Shown one piece after another: positions 24,599 to 37,247 of a stretch of 64,000 nucleotides of DNA (the first letter of the stretch is position 1; each line of letters starts with the position of its first letter). The stretch is from Desmodus rotundus (Eukaryota > Chordata > Mammalia > Chiroptera > Phyllostomidae). A model generated the notes under the pieces. The model did no database searches. It was not told the origin of the DNA and saw nothing but the letters and a program-made list of their open reading frames with translations. Location: contig NC_071398.1 of NCBI RefSeq assembly GCF_022682495.2, forward strand, positions 92,221,705 to 92,285,704. The letters run 5' to 3'. A program made the position numbers and the translations under genes.

Positions 24599-24837
24599 CC
24601 AAAACATGGTTCTTCTCCCATTCCATAAAGTTGAGCTTCCCAATATACGGTTCAGAGTCACATTAGACGTGGGTCCCATTAGTCCTTAGAACAGCTGAAC
24701 TAACGCCCACCCACACCCCCATACACATCTCCTACAATCTACCCCAATGAGCTGAACAAATATGAAATTTTGCATTGTATGATATTTCACATTATAATGT
24801 GTAAGATTAGAAAACTACTCCAGACTTCGATCTTCCA

Positions 24838-24910
24838 GGACAAACAACAAATCAATGTTTCTCTCTCTCTCTCTCTTTCTGTCTCTCAAACCAAGAAGTA
24901 AAAATTTTTT
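24838..24910 (+). repeat. Ves SINE tail fragment
   Basis: 'Acaaatcaatgtttctctct' followed by CT repeats and an A-rich end is the usual Ves 3' end without its tRNA-like head. It may be a 5'-truncated or deleted copy. Confidence 0.6.
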
Positions 24911-25057
24911 AAAAGAAAAAATTAAAATTTTAAAATTATTTATCTCCTTTTATAAATCAAAGTATGTGTATAATTTTCATTTACTGATTAGCCCAGAATT
25001 TTATACATATGACGTACCCAAGGAATTAAGTTCAGTTTAAGAAAAAACAAATCATAC

Positions 25058-25143
25058 CTTGAATAGTATCCTTCCTTTGAGAGTTCCTTGGATTTGGTAA
25101 AGGCACCTCTTTTGATTTGCTGCTCCTCATCTTGCCAATTTAC
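25058..25143 (-). CDS. CEP350: CEP350 coding exon 2 with start codon (residues 1-24)
   Basis: The exon is entered after ATATGCTTGCAG and left through GTATGATTTG. The ATG is at 25128-25130, after 13 bases of 5' UTR (GTAAATTGGCAAG), giving a favourable A at -3. It encodes MRSSKSKEVPLPNPRNSQRK then DTIQ, leaving one base. Human CEP350 starts identically (MRSSKSKEVPLPNPRNSQ), which fixes the start. Only the acceptor position is open to question, because AAG nearer the ATG could also serve. Confidence 0.95.
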
Positions 25144-25789
25144 CTGCAAGCATATCATCAAGCATTCATTGAGTATCAATATTATAATGTTAGTAAAGAA
25201 AATGCCCTGACTTACCTTGTCTTTCATTAAAGTCAGAAAAGGATTTTGTCATCTCTGAAAGTTATCTTTACACCCTCTTAAGAGTTCCTGATAGTCTAAG
25301 TAGGTCTGTTCTTCATGTAAGAATATATATAAATCTTTATGTAAAAATATGTATAAAAATCACCATTTTCTACAAAAATAGAAAAAATTATTGTGGAGAA
25401 AGTACAATGAAAAAAATCTCTTCATAGAAAGAAGAGAATCTAATCTGTCAAAACTCTATTTTAAAGTATAAATTTTAATTTGCCAAGTGCCTTTTCTAAC
25501 CACTTTAAAGTGTTTACCAAATCAAACAGATTAAACTTACTCAAGATTATTTCTTGGACAATAAAGAAACTACCTTCCCAGTTAAACGTTTTATAGACCA
25601 CATGACAACAAATTTATTCTATAGCCATATCAGAATTTTGGAGTTATTTATTTACTGAACATCTGTGTGCTCTCTTTTGCCTATTTAATGTATCCAAAAT
25701 TAAGAGAGGTAGACAATACTGTCTTTAAAATGTTTTTCTGTTACGGTATATAAAATATGCCTCAATAAACCTGTTAAAAAATTTTTAAG

Positions 25790-26330
25790 ATATTTCTCTA
25801 ATTTCTCTCTCTTCCCCTTGCCTCTATTCAGAGCATCATTTTTAGCCTAAATTATGGTAAAAAGCTTCCTAAATTATTCTGCTCCTAATCTGTTCTTCAT
25901 ATTGCAACCAAAGTTAAATTCTAAAACAGGACCTAAGAAATCTGCTTTTATAACTCTTCAATGACTATCATCTACGGGATAAAGTTCCAAACTGAGAAGT
26001 CTTCACGACCTTAATTTACAGTCATGCCCCCCTTGCTATCGTTCTTCACTGTATACTAATTGTTCCTGTCAAACAGCCATACCTAGAGAGCATTCTCCAA
26101 TCATCCAGAAATTTTCATTATCTCCATATCTTCTTTTCGTAAATTTTCTCTGGCAGTAATACCCTTCAAAGCCAAACTCTAATGTCATCTCCTATAAACC
26201 TTTCCCAGACTGTTCTTTAACAGAGTTACTACTCCATCTGTTTCCCACAGCACTCTGTTCAGTTTTCTAGCCCTTATCATTACACACATATACATATACA
26301 CATCATTCATTCATTCATGCAATAAACATT
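25790..26330 (+). repeat. LINE L2 fragment
   Basis: 'Ctcttcaatgactatcatct', 'gggataaagttccaaactga', 'aaacctttcccagactgttc' and 'caataaacattggctgaaca' match L2 3' sequence in the sense direction. Diverged, about 540 bp. Confidence 0.6.
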
Positions 26331-28199
26331 GGCTGAACACTTAACCCTCACAATCTAATGGAAGAGACACATATGAGCAAATAGTATACAATGTAATGGT
26401 TATATAATAAAGTTACAAGTAGCATATATGTATCAGTGTCCCCACAAGGATGTCCTTGAAGACTCTATCTTCTGATTCATCTTCGTATCAACAGAGCCCT
26501 TCAATCAACAGATAAAACAAATGGCACTGTTGGAAGCTGTTTGGATCTCAATTTAAACAGAAAAGAATAATCAAGGACAGGGCTGCCAGTGAAGGGATGA
26601 ACAGGAATGGGAGGAGGGTAAATTAAATAAAAACCCATGATCAAAGAAATAGAAGAGGTGGTTAAAAACCCAGATTGGAAAACTACTCATAAAAAAGGAA
26701 GAGGAACACAACATACGTCACTAGGTCCATAAGCCAGGGGAAGGAAGTGGGGAAGGAAGGGAGAGAGGAAGGAAGGGCAGAGGGGAAAGGAAAGGAGAAC
26801 AGGGAAATGGCATTCATACACTAATTTACAAGTAACCTGTAAGAATTTTGGTAAAATTACAAGGCACACACACACAAGCATAATTGCCCTTGCTGATGAT
26901 AACAGAGAAGAGGGCGACAGGTGGCCATATAATAAGCTAAATGTATGATGCCATGGAAACAATGGGAGGCATTTGATAAAAGCACATCATCAATGTGAAA
27001 TGAATCAGAAGGCTGAAGAAAAAGATAATGTCATTACTCGGGCTATAACCAAGTAAAAGCTTTATTATGATTATGCCAAAAAAATCCACTATAAGAACTA
27101 TGTGTAAACTGTATTGGAGGTTCATTTATTCACTCTTTGGACACAAACAAGGTAATGAGCAGTTCATCTGGAGCAATAAAACATTGTCATCCAGATTCGC
27201 TCAACAGCAGAAACTACTCAGAAGGGGAGAAGACATTTCTCCCAGCTACTCACCCAGAGCAAACAATAACTACCTGACCCATGGCTTCAATCTCACAAAA
27301 AAGTCTTAGTGTTTCTTAGAGGGGAATGGTGTGGCCCCAGCTGAACCAATTCTTTGCAGGAACTACTAGAGAAATAATACTGCCAACTACCAGGCTACAA
27401 TTTGGCAAACATATCTGCCTTGTTAAAAATTCTGAGTCTATTAGCAATCAAGTTCCCTGATTCTGGAAGTATGGTGATGTCACTGCCAGCCCATCCTCAG
27501 CAGACCTGAATTCTATCTGATCGACCTATACTGAATCCCCGTAGCAAAGACTCCAAGGTACACAGTATCCAACGGACAGTAAGCAACCAGAATCCTAACA
27601 TATAAATTGAAAGTATTAAAAATGGAAATCTATGCACACTGTCCTAGATCATATTTGATTAATTCAATCAGGAAAGTTAATGCATTCATTCTCCTAAAAC
27701 CCATATCATACCATTCCTTCTAAAATCCTAAAGGTAAAAGTGAGCTGAAAGGGGGAGGTGGGGCTCCTAATACTTTTTTTCCCCTCTGCTATCATCTCTG
27801 ATTTTTCACTCTCTAGTACAGTCTCACTTAAGAAAATTTGCTTAAAATTAGGGAAACATTTACGCCTATTGCCTAAAAAACAAAAAACACATTCTCTTCA
27901 AATATCAGTAGTATATTTTTCTTTTTCCACTCCTATTTCCTTTTGTTATGTTTTCCCTCCTATTAATCTCTTAACTGTTTTCCTCTCCTCCCTTTCTCAC
28001 CTTTAATTACCCTTTAACCATCCTATTTTTGCATCTACTATTCATATTCAAACCATACATGTTTATGATTAGCTTTTCTAAAAATCAGAAAATTAAAAGT
28101 CTAAAAAAGGTATCTCTATAATAAAACTACAACGTAATAAAACTTTCCTCAAAACTGAAAAAAGACCTTTACCACACTGAATGAGAGATGCAATACATA

Positions 28200-28526
28200 C
28201 CGTATTTTGCCATGTATAATGAATGTGCTCCTGTGTACAATGTGCACCCACATTTTTGGCCCCAACTTTCAGGGAAAAAATCTTTTGTTTTAATTTTTTA
28301 ATTTAGTATTTTATTTATCTATATTTAGATGCTTGTTTTTTGTATTATAAAGGACTTTCAGCATTTATTTTGAACATATTATGGTACAAGAAATTTTTAT
28401 GTAACAAATAATTACAAAACACAACAGATACAAGGCATTTCAGGTACTACTCATGTATAATGCACATCCTTATTTTTCCCTCAAAAATTTGGGAAAAAAG
28501 TGCACATTATACACAACAAAATATGG
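28200..28526 (+). mobile_element. Short TIR element (mariner/Tc1-like MITE), copy 2
   Basis: The left end CCGTATTTTGCCATGTATAA and the right end, read inward on the other strand, CCATATTTTGTTGTGTATAA form terminal inverted repeats. TA dinucleotides lie immediately outside both ends. Internal blocks 'gcacccacatttttggcccc' and 'cctcaaaaatttgggaaaa' match copy 1 (3779-4162). No coding frame. Opposite orientation to copy 1. Confidence 0.75.
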
Positions 28527-28977
28527 TACAAACACATGCATACATATCCATATATCTGAACATGCATTTATTAAAACATAAAATGATAACATACATGGCT
28601 TATTTCTTTAATTTGGGTATATGATGCGGACTGGTATTAAGGTTAATGCACAAAAAATAAGTCTTTGATGCCAGTGTTTTGTCAAAATGCATCTTTAGTC
28701 ATAAAGTCATCATATCTGCTAATTGTTTAATCCATATCAAATAGGACCACACAGAAAACATTCTTTTATTTAAATATCTTTTAAATAACTACTTTAAAAT
28801 CATTAATCCCCCCACTCAACCTCTGTAGCTAGTTTTTAAGCCTATAAAGAAAACTCTCTCCCAAATAACCCATCCATACATTCCTCTGATCATTCCCACT
28901 GCAAGTGAATTTCAGAGCAGCCACACACTGCCTCCAAGCAGCTGCAGAGCTCTGGTCTCCTGAGCCTGCTTTCTCAA

Positions 28978-29138
28978 GCAGCTCTAGGAAAATCACCTGG
29001 AAAGGATAACATGTTAAACAGAGATGCCAAGGCTCCACCCACAAGAGATTCTAAATCAGTGGGTCTCAGAAGTGGTAAAAAACCTGTTATTTTTACCTCT
29101 ACAAAGATCCCAAAATACAGCAGCTTTGAGAACTACAG
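28978..29138 (+). mobile_element. MER5A-like hAT remnant
   Basis: 'Ggaaaatcacctggaaagga', 'ccaaggctccacccacaag', 'ctaaatcagtgggtctcag' and 'agctttgagaactacag' follow the MER5A order. It overlaps a chance open frame on the plus strand, which is not a gene. Confidence 0.6.
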
Positions 29139-29379
29139 CCCAAGAGATTACCTTCAATTCTACTCTTTGAAGTCTGAAGCCTCCAAAACCACTGCTGATT
29201 CCATAAAAATAAGCATCAGTGTTGACAATAATGCTATTCTTCAATCACCTGAGAATGTCTCCTCTGCAGCTCCAGAACACTTGAGAGCAACAATCCGTTT
29301 CAACCAGAGGCCAAAATCACAGACCCTGAACACCATCGGGGTGGGGCGACCAGTTAATAATCGCAGCTACCAATCTCTG

Positions 29380-29560
29380 TGTTCCTTCTCAGTGTCCCAA
29401 AGACTGTGTTGTTTTCCGTGTATTATTTCTAATCTCCATCACAACCCCTGGGGCAACTATCCATATATCCATTTTACTGATGAAGAAACAGTATCAGACA
29501 GACCAAAGAACTAGCCCAAGGTCATTCAGCTAGTAAGTGAGAGAACTAGAAATTAAATCT
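29380..29560 (-). repeat. MIR SINE
   Basis: 'Cattttactgatgaagaaac', 'agcccaaggtcattcagcta' and 'gtaagtgagagaactagaa' match the reverse complement of the MIR core closely. Confidence 0.8.
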
Positions 29561-29959
29561 CTCTTTCTCTCAAGCCTCTGAAATCCCCTAAGGGTCATTC
29601 ACAGAATGCCTCTCACATATTCAAACTCAGCCACCATCTATAACACACCCCTCTGTCCTCCCTTGTAATTTCTTCATAAAGTGTCTGGCGTTCCCACCTA
29701 CGTTCTATCCTCTTTAGAACCTGTTCCATGAACTGCAATGCACTTTAACTTCTTTTAAAGAATGCTCACTTAACCAACGTGCCGTTATCAAACTCACCGC
29801 AAAAGTCAGGGCTTCCTCACAAATGTCTACAGATGAAGCCTTTCATTCTTCCCTCCCTCCTAAACAGGGCAGGTGAGATGTTTTAGCAAACTCCTTGGCC
29901 CCTCCCACTGATGCATCAGACTGTATTGCTCTACACTCATGAAAAACCTTTTCCTCAAT

Positions 29960-30330
29960 CTGACCCATGCCACTCATCCATTTAACAAATATTTGCTGAG
30001 TGCCGAGTATGTAGTAGGAATGAATAGTGCCTAGGAGTGGGGGTATAGCTGTGAAAAGAACAAACTTGGGCCCCACACTCAAGCAGTCCAAAAGCTTGCT
30101 TGGAAGGTTGATATTCAACAACTATTACAAATGGGATGAAAATAATTAAGGAAAAAATGCAAGTGCTATAGAAACGTACTAGAAGGAACTCATCCAATCT
30201 GTTAAATAGAGAGGAAAAGTGTGATTTAATCTAAGACCTAAAGGAGAAAAGAAAAATTTAACTAAGTACAGGCAAGAAAGAGCTTTCCAGGCAGCAGAAA
30301 GGCTATTTGGAACAGCCCGGAGACCAAAAG
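29960..30330 (-). repeat. LINE L2 fragment
   Basis: 'Aacaaatatttgctgagtgc' followed by 'gaaaagaacaaacttgggcc' and later 'aagagctttccaggcagcag' match reverse-complement L2. Diverged middle. Confidence 0.65.
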
Positions 30331-31379
30331 GACAAGACACAGTTTAAGCCCCATGTGCTGGACAGCGAAAATGGTGAGAGAACGCTGGAGACGGAAGGAA
30401 AGAACAGGATCATTCAGGGTCTCTAACAAGATCTTGTTTGTGTGTTTAAAGGATCAAGTGTTGGCCTTTCCTTTCTTAAGCAGTGACTACAGTTTTCAGA
30501 CACCAGTAACACAGGCTCTCTATCTATTGCACTTTGTCTCTTACTATACTGACAGCTTCTTAAATTTCAGAAAACTGAAAAATACTTTTATTATTCATTT
30601 AAGTGACTCAACTTTTATTCTACTGAACATTTTACAGTGAGTTTAACTGGCACCTGGCAGAGAAACAAGTTGTTTCATGCAGAAGTTAAAGCACAAATGA
30701 ACAATACTGCTTTGTTCAGATTAAAGTCAAATATCATGAGGATTAAAAAAGAAACTATATTTGATGCAATTCTATTTGCATCATGTAAAACATAAATGAA
30801 AGTGCAAAACAATAATCAAGGATGAATCTAACTTGAGAAAAGAAAATGGAAACACAATTTCACTAAAGCAATAATAAATGATGTAAAAGGAATCCTGTTA
30901 AAATGATATTTAAAAAGTACACATGCCCATAAATCAAGTAAGAATGCAACTTACTTCATGAGACAATTTGACTGCTCATAGCAAACATACTCTAAACTCA
31001 ACAAGGAGTCCACACTTCAATATTCACCTCGTAAATATAAAGGTTCACAGAAAACTAATAGCCGATTTAAAAGAATTGTATTTACCATTTAACTTTCTTC
31101 TTATCATGCAAGCTAAGAGTTCATAAATAGGGAGAATGGGAGAAGAACAGAAAAAGTCACTTTTAGAGGAAGGGAGCCATAAGAATACTTCACCTGTTTC
31201 AGGATCTCCCCACCTCCAAATTCCCTCAAGAAAACTTCAACCATCAATTACATTGTTCTCTCCTATGTATCTCTTATCTTCGCCCATCTCCAAGATTCTT
31301 ATCAGCATTTATACTTAATCAAGTCTTTATACTTAGAACAAATTATAAGTCCCTTAAACCAGCACCCTTCTCTGCTACT

Positions 31380-31990
31380 GCTCCCTTTTCCTTCGCAAAC
31401 TTCTCAAAAGCTCGAGATATTCAGTCTCCATTTAGAACACTTTTCAGTTACCCTTCAAGCAATTCCAATGTGGTTGCCACGACAGCTCTCACTAAAATCA
31501 CCAAAGATCTCTTCATCTCTAAATCTAATAGACATTTTCAAATAAAAAGTCCCCAACCTGCCTGACACCCTGGCAGCATTGACCATAGCTGACCAGTCTC
31601 TTGAAACACTCCTTCCTTTGCTTCCTTTGATGTCCCACCCCTTCTCCAGTTCCTTCTCATTCTGCTTTGCTAGCTAGTCCTTCTCCTGTAAACCTTAAGG
31701 TTCAAGGGGGTTTGACTTTGAGCTCTCTCCTAACACTACCCTCTCTCCCTGTACTACCTGTGACTGTACCGGTGCTCAAGGCTTCCAATACCATCTGTGT
31801 GCCAATGACTGCCACAATGCCAGTCCAGATCTCACCTCTGATATCCTAGCCCCCATATCAAAATGCTTATTCAGAATTATCAAAGGCACATCAAACTCAA
31901 CATCTTCTGAAAGCCAACTCACGATTATTCCCAAAAAGCAGAGGAGGTATTCCCTCTCAGTCCAGTTGCACAAACCGGAAACATCCACAA
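31380..31990 (+). repeat. LINE L2/CR1-type fragment
   Basis: 'Tggcagcattgaccatagct', 'tcccttctccagttccttc'-like text, 'aatgccagtccagatctcac' and 'ggcacatcaaactcaacatc' belong to an old L2/CR1-type LINE in the sense direction. The exact family is uncertain and the frame is broken. Confidence 0.5.
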
Positions 31991-32050
31991 GAGGTGATTA
32001 TACTACGTGACCTCTAAGGTCCTTTTCTACTTTGATTTTATAATCTACAC

Positions 32051-32548
32051 CACCAGTTCTCAGTGTAGTCCAGGGATCTCCGAGGGTCTGTGAGACACTT
32101 CCAGGGGGTAGAGGGAGGTCTTAGAAGTCAAAACTATTTCCATAATAATACTTGTCTTTTTTCACTTTCCTTCTCTTATGACTGCGTTAGTGGAGTTTCC
32201 CAAAGGCTTCATGACGCGTGATATCACACCAGATGGAATGCAGAGCAGGTATGAGAATCCAGATATCTTCCATTAAGCCAGACATTAAAAAGATTTGAAA
32301 ACTGTCAAATAACTCCTCTCCTCTCACTAAGCATTTTTTTGTTTGGGGAAATAAACTTCTTTTTCATTAAAAATGGTTATTTGTTAATGTAATATGTGTT
32401 TAATTATTTAAAATAAATTAATAAATGCTTAAAATGTGTAATACAGTAAGTAACAATACAGATAGCCCACCTAAACAAAAGCTCTTTGAGTTTTCAGTAA
32501 CACAAGGGTATAGAGTGGTCTTGACACCAGAAAGGCTGAGAAGCACTG
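32051..32548 (+). mobile_element. Non-autonomous hAT element, 498 bp, exact 8-bp target duplication
   Basis: ATCTACAC is repeated exactly at 32043-32050 and 32549-32556. Inside it, the ends CACCAGTTCTCA and, on the other strand, CAGTGCTTCTCA form 12-base terminal inverted repeats with three mismatches. hAT elements make 8-bp duplications and have CAGTGGTTCTCA-like ends. The region around 32245-32300 ('gcaggtatgagaatccagat', 'taagccagacattaaaaaga') matches the 3' end of the transposase relic at 55190-56306, so this appears to be an internally deleted relative of that element. Confidence 0.85.
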
Positions 32549-34734
32549 ATCTACACCTGTGGTGTATGTGCGCAGAGGCAGATAAGGTGTAAGACGACAG
32601 CAAACCCACAGGGATCCTCTGGCAGCCATTTCTCCTTACTCACTTATCCACAGTGCTCTCATTCAGTCACACAGGCTCACTCAGCTCCACTATTTATTGG
32701 GCTCCTACTATGTGCCAGGCACTAGGGATAAAAGATGAAAGAAATGACGTCAGTCTGGCTATCACAGAGAATATTTTCCATGCTTTTGCTACATTTCATT
32801 TCTCTCATCTCTATCAGACCCTATATAACAACCATCTCTGCCTGAAAGGTTGAAAAAAGACAATCTTGCAATAATTGCACAAACTAGTCTTATTATAAAA
32901 TGGACAAATTTAGCAGGGACCAGGCTAGGAAAAGTGAAAACATTCCAGTTCTAAGTCAGACCTATTACACTGTTCCAAGTAAACTGTCAATAACCAATAC
33001 TCCCATAATGTAGTACAATATACAAAAACAAATAGAAATGACCTAGGTTGACTTACGGTACTCCAGGAAATCCAGAAGAAACTATGTAATATTTGGTACC
33101 AGTTTGGATGCTGGTGCATAGGAGGCAGGGTGAGGATCTCAAAGAACACAATGTCCCCCACTGATAGGAAAGGAAGAGTTAAACTAGCACCTGACTGAAA
33201 GTATCCCTAGTCTTTTACTTAGGGACAGAAGAAGAAAAAAAAAGCAAAACCCCAATCTTCTAAAAATAGGAGCCTATATTTTTGCTTTACTTTGCTTTAA
33301 TTAAACACGATCTAGTTATCCTTAACATTTACTCTTCTAAATTAATTTCAAGAAATATATCCCATAAAGAGGTCTTATAGTTTGCAACTCAGGATTATTT
33401 TTTTGCCTTAAAGTGTAAAACTGTCACTACAAAAGCTTCCCTGATACAGAAGAAACTGTTAACACTGGGTAATAACTCCAAGGAGAGGGAGTGATGGTCC
33501 AGGATAGGCAGTCAATTTTTCAGTGGATATGTTTTTCAATGTTTTAAAAGTAAATGCACTTAGCATTTTTTGAGGGAAAAAAAACAAGAGAAAATAAATA
33601 ATTTTGAAAAGTTTCCTTCCACAGTCAATAACTTAGCTAATTTAGAGGCTATTCCAGAAACAAAGACAACTTCTTCTTTCATTGGAAGCCTTTACTGACT
33701 CCTTGACCTAGTGCATTGCTCTCATCTTGTGGATCCACAGCTCTCTCTCATTCCTCTTACTCGTCCCCGTACTACTGCATACACATCTGCCTCTTATGAG
33801 GGGACTGTGGGGATGACGTTTCACTCGTCTCTGTCAGTCCCAGTCCATGCACAGCACCCAGTACACACTAGGTGCTCCGGGCAGCTGAATGATGACAGTC
33901 TCATTGACACATCTCAGGATCCATTCTTAAATGCAAACACGCAAAAAAATAAAATAAAAATCCACCCACAAGCATTCCATACAATATAAAGAGATTAACC
34001 ATTCCTAGGCACAAAATTTCTTTTATGGTAGTGTATAAAAAAAATAAATAATAGTTATGTGTATGTATGCATTTTAAATTTTGAAAGAAGCCCCAAACTA
34101 AAAGAAACTGTTTAATAAAATACTCTTACTGGCAGTGCTATTACTCATAAATTATTTTAAATGTAATGTTTAAAAGTGAGAGATGCCACAATTCCATAAG
34201 CAGCTTTTACAAGTCCACTTGGAACAACAACCAAGTGGTTAGTTTTTTTAAAAAACACCAAAACCCAAACCTATCATAGACAAATGATTCCTCTGTTTGC
34301 GCAAAAAAAAAAAAAAATCCTATTTGTAAAAGCATCTTCTTTACATCATTATTTCCCTGTAGCATTTAAAATAATTCATCATACAAAATGTAGTGTTACA
34401 CAAATTTTCAGAGATGCGTCTATTGTATTAAGGTAGTCCAACTTCATTTATAACAAATCAGAGAACAAAGCATATTAAAGCTCAAGTTAGGGTTCAAATA
34501 GGTATTGTAGTAATGACCCATTAGTAGGTAAAAAAATATTTTTTTGTGAGATGGAGCTAGCATTTTTTAATGAAACCAAACAGAATTAAATTGAAAATAT
34601 CTCTGGGTATTGAAAGTAGTAAGGTGTTTTTTTTTTATTAAAACTTTCATTCTATTCTATATATAGTTATATATATACACATATGAATATTATGTCCCCA
34701 TGGAAAATATGTGGGTCTCCTAGTCAAGAGTATT

Positions 34735-35330
34735 AGGGGTTCCCAAGCGTTCTCAGTTCATAGAACCCTAGTGTCTTGGTAGTTTTTACAGGGTGCCCCT
34801 AGGCCCTCAAAATACCTAACAATCCATTTATTAAGTAGTTAGGCCCACACAACTTGGTATTTATGTCCTAACAGCTCTGAAAAATACATACAAATTGAAA
34901 GAAATATTTTATTTTGTTACTAATAACAACTTCGTAGTGGGATGTATGTGTCCAAGAGGCACTATACAATTTCTCAAACCCTGAAATCACCTCGGATGCC
35001 ATCGCGTTCATTTACTGTTTCACAAGGATTTTTGCACAGTGCTTGCTTTTCACTACAGCAATCCCCCAAAACCTAGCTTTCCAAAGACACACTGCCATCC
35101 AAAGGGACACAGCACCATCTGGGGAGTACCACCTCCCTCAGACTAAATGTTTGAGCAGTGTCCCGCAGATGGCAGAGGTCTCGCAGGTATCTCTCAGCTG
35201 TCAAATATTACTGTTTCCCTCAAAAATCCGAAAATGTCCCACAAGGCCCGTGTGAGTTCACTATGGTGCTCCAAGGTAACTTGGGCCACAGTCTGGGAGT
35301 CTTGAGTTTAAAAAATACCGATCCAGCCTA
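34735..35330. mobile_element. Possible old DNA transposon remnant
   Basis: A block bounded by 'ggggttcccaagcgttctca' and 'gtctgggagtcttgagttta' has the look of a hAT-type element with ends of the GGGTTCCCAA kind and a low-coding body. I cannot name a family or show a target duplication. Confidence 0.3.
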
Positions 35331-35559
35331 CATGCTTACTTTGTGAATTCAGAAATGAGGTTTAAGGTCACAAAGCTTGTAGAAAAACAAATACATTAGG
35401 GATTTTCCTAAATTAATTTTAACCTTCCATCAACAGAAGTTTTGAAACAGAACCTAATCATGTGATAACTCTGTTGACGAAATCTGAAGATCTCTGAAAA
35501 ACAACTATCTTCAAAAATACATTTATATGACCATATAATAGAACAAAAATTCTACTTCA

Positions 35560-36450
35560 GTATTTCCTTTTTTAGAAAAGTTTTCAAAAATTGTAAAAGT
35601 GGGACATATGATAAACAATGCAAAAGTGTCTAAAGTATAAAAAGGGAAGTCATCCATTCTCCCAGGGATAACACAGCTAATAGTTTAATTATCTTTACAG
35701 ACTCCTTCTCATGCACAGAGAAACCAAAAGAAAATCAAATACATTTCTTTGCCTAAGTGTGTGTGTTTTTACAAAACTGAATCATATTCCACAATGTAGT
35801 GCAACTTATTTTTCCCCCTCAATATTATGTAATGAACATCCTTCCATGTCAGTATATAACAGTAAATACAAACACGTGGTGCTTACTATGCTTATTTAGG
35901 GTTTAAATATTAACTTACTTAATTCTCACAACAGACTTGTAAGAGAGAATAATTATTATATCCCCTTTGTAGATGAGTTTAAGTACCTTGAGAACGGTCT
36001 CAGCTAATAAATGATGTAGTTAGTATCTGAACCCAGAAAGTCTGCTACATGGTTCTGAACATATAGGCTCAAGGATACAAGCAGCTGTTTCTCTGAAGTA
36101 AATATAAATTTCCTTCAAACTGTTAAAAGTGCATAGTACCTCACACCATAAATATACTATAATTTTAATTATTCCCTTACCAATGGACATTTAGGACATT
36201 TTCTCGTTATTTATAAATGTTAATGACATTTAGTTGTAATAATGCTAAAAATGAACGTCCTTATAGATCTGTTCCTATGCTCTTGTATTAAAATTTCTGT
36301 AACGTAAACTCCTAAGAATGAAATGACTCTATCAAAAAAGAGCATACTTTTAATTTTAATGGGTAATGCCAAATGTCCTTCCGCAACATTATTCCAGTTG
36401 TACCAATCCGTAGTCCGAATTACAGCGAGGGTTGAGATTCATTTTTATGT
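35560..36450 (-). mobile_element. Old L1/HAL1-type fragment interrupted by a MIR
   Basis: 'Actgaatcatattccacaat', 'gaacatccttccatgtcag', 'accaatggacatttaggaca' and 'gaatgaaatgactctatc' are typical of reverse-complement L1 3' untranslated sequence. A MIR lies in the middle at about 35880-36040. Confidence 0.6.
35880..36040 (-). repeat. MIR SINE
   Basis: 'Cttaattctcacaacagact', 'cccctttgtagatgagttta' and 'agctaataaatgatgtagtt' match reverse-complement MIR, inserted in the L1-type sequence around it. Confidence 0.7.
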
Positions 36451-37049
36451 TAGCGAGTATTTTTGATTACTGCAAAGAGAAGCCTGTTTTGAGTTTTTAA
36501 TTAACACTGATGTAGAATAGATTGCCTGATTGTTCACAATTATCTTCTCATTTGATAATCATCTGACACATTAAACAAATATAGACTTAGCAGCTATATA
36601 GTGAATTCTTCATTCTGTTATAAAACCAACTACGGGTAAGAGATTTTCATCACATGATGCTTGTTTACTTAGGTATAAAACGTGAGAAGTGGACTAGCTG
36701 GACTTTAAGATTTAAAACTCCCTATCCTGTAATTAAGAAGTGACTTGAAGTTATTACAAGCCTATAATTATCGTACTAGTATAATAGGTAGGGTCTTAAA
36801 CCATCTATTTTCTTTACATTACACTAACGATTGCCAGAACAGCTAGGCAAGTCATTAAAATAGTCAATAAAGTTTTCAGGATCCACCTGTGGCTTTTTCA
36901 CGGTGGCTTTTTAATCCCAGGTGGCTTTTGTCATTCCCCTTCTTCCTAGAGAACTTAAATATACCCTTGGAGTGTGTTCCTAAAAAGAACTAGGATCCAT
37001 GAACTAGTATGGCTTTGGTTTTGGTTTTTTAAATATTATGTCAAGACCA

Positions 37050-37180
37050 TTCTTCAGTCAATTCATTCAACCAACCTTTACTATTTTACTATGTGCCAGG
37101 TGCTGGACACCAAATAGTTAACAGAGGATCTCTGCAATCGCAGAACTTACTGACTAGATGAGAAAGTCAAATAATAACCC
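37050..37180 (-). repeat. LINE L2 3' scrap
   Basis: 'Tactatgtgccaggtgctgg' followed by 'tcgcagaacttactgactag' fits reverse-complement L2 3' end sequence. Confidence 0.5.
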
Positions 37181-37247
37181 AAAGTAACAACTAGTAAATG
37201 TAAACTTAGACTTGTGATAACAATAAGCAAAAAATATTAGTGCAGAA

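Noticed and set aside
29011..29514. A 167-codon open frame on the plus strand
   Set aside because: It overlaps a MER5A-like element and a MIR, has no conserved protein features and lies inside CEP350 intron 1. Best explained as a chance frame.
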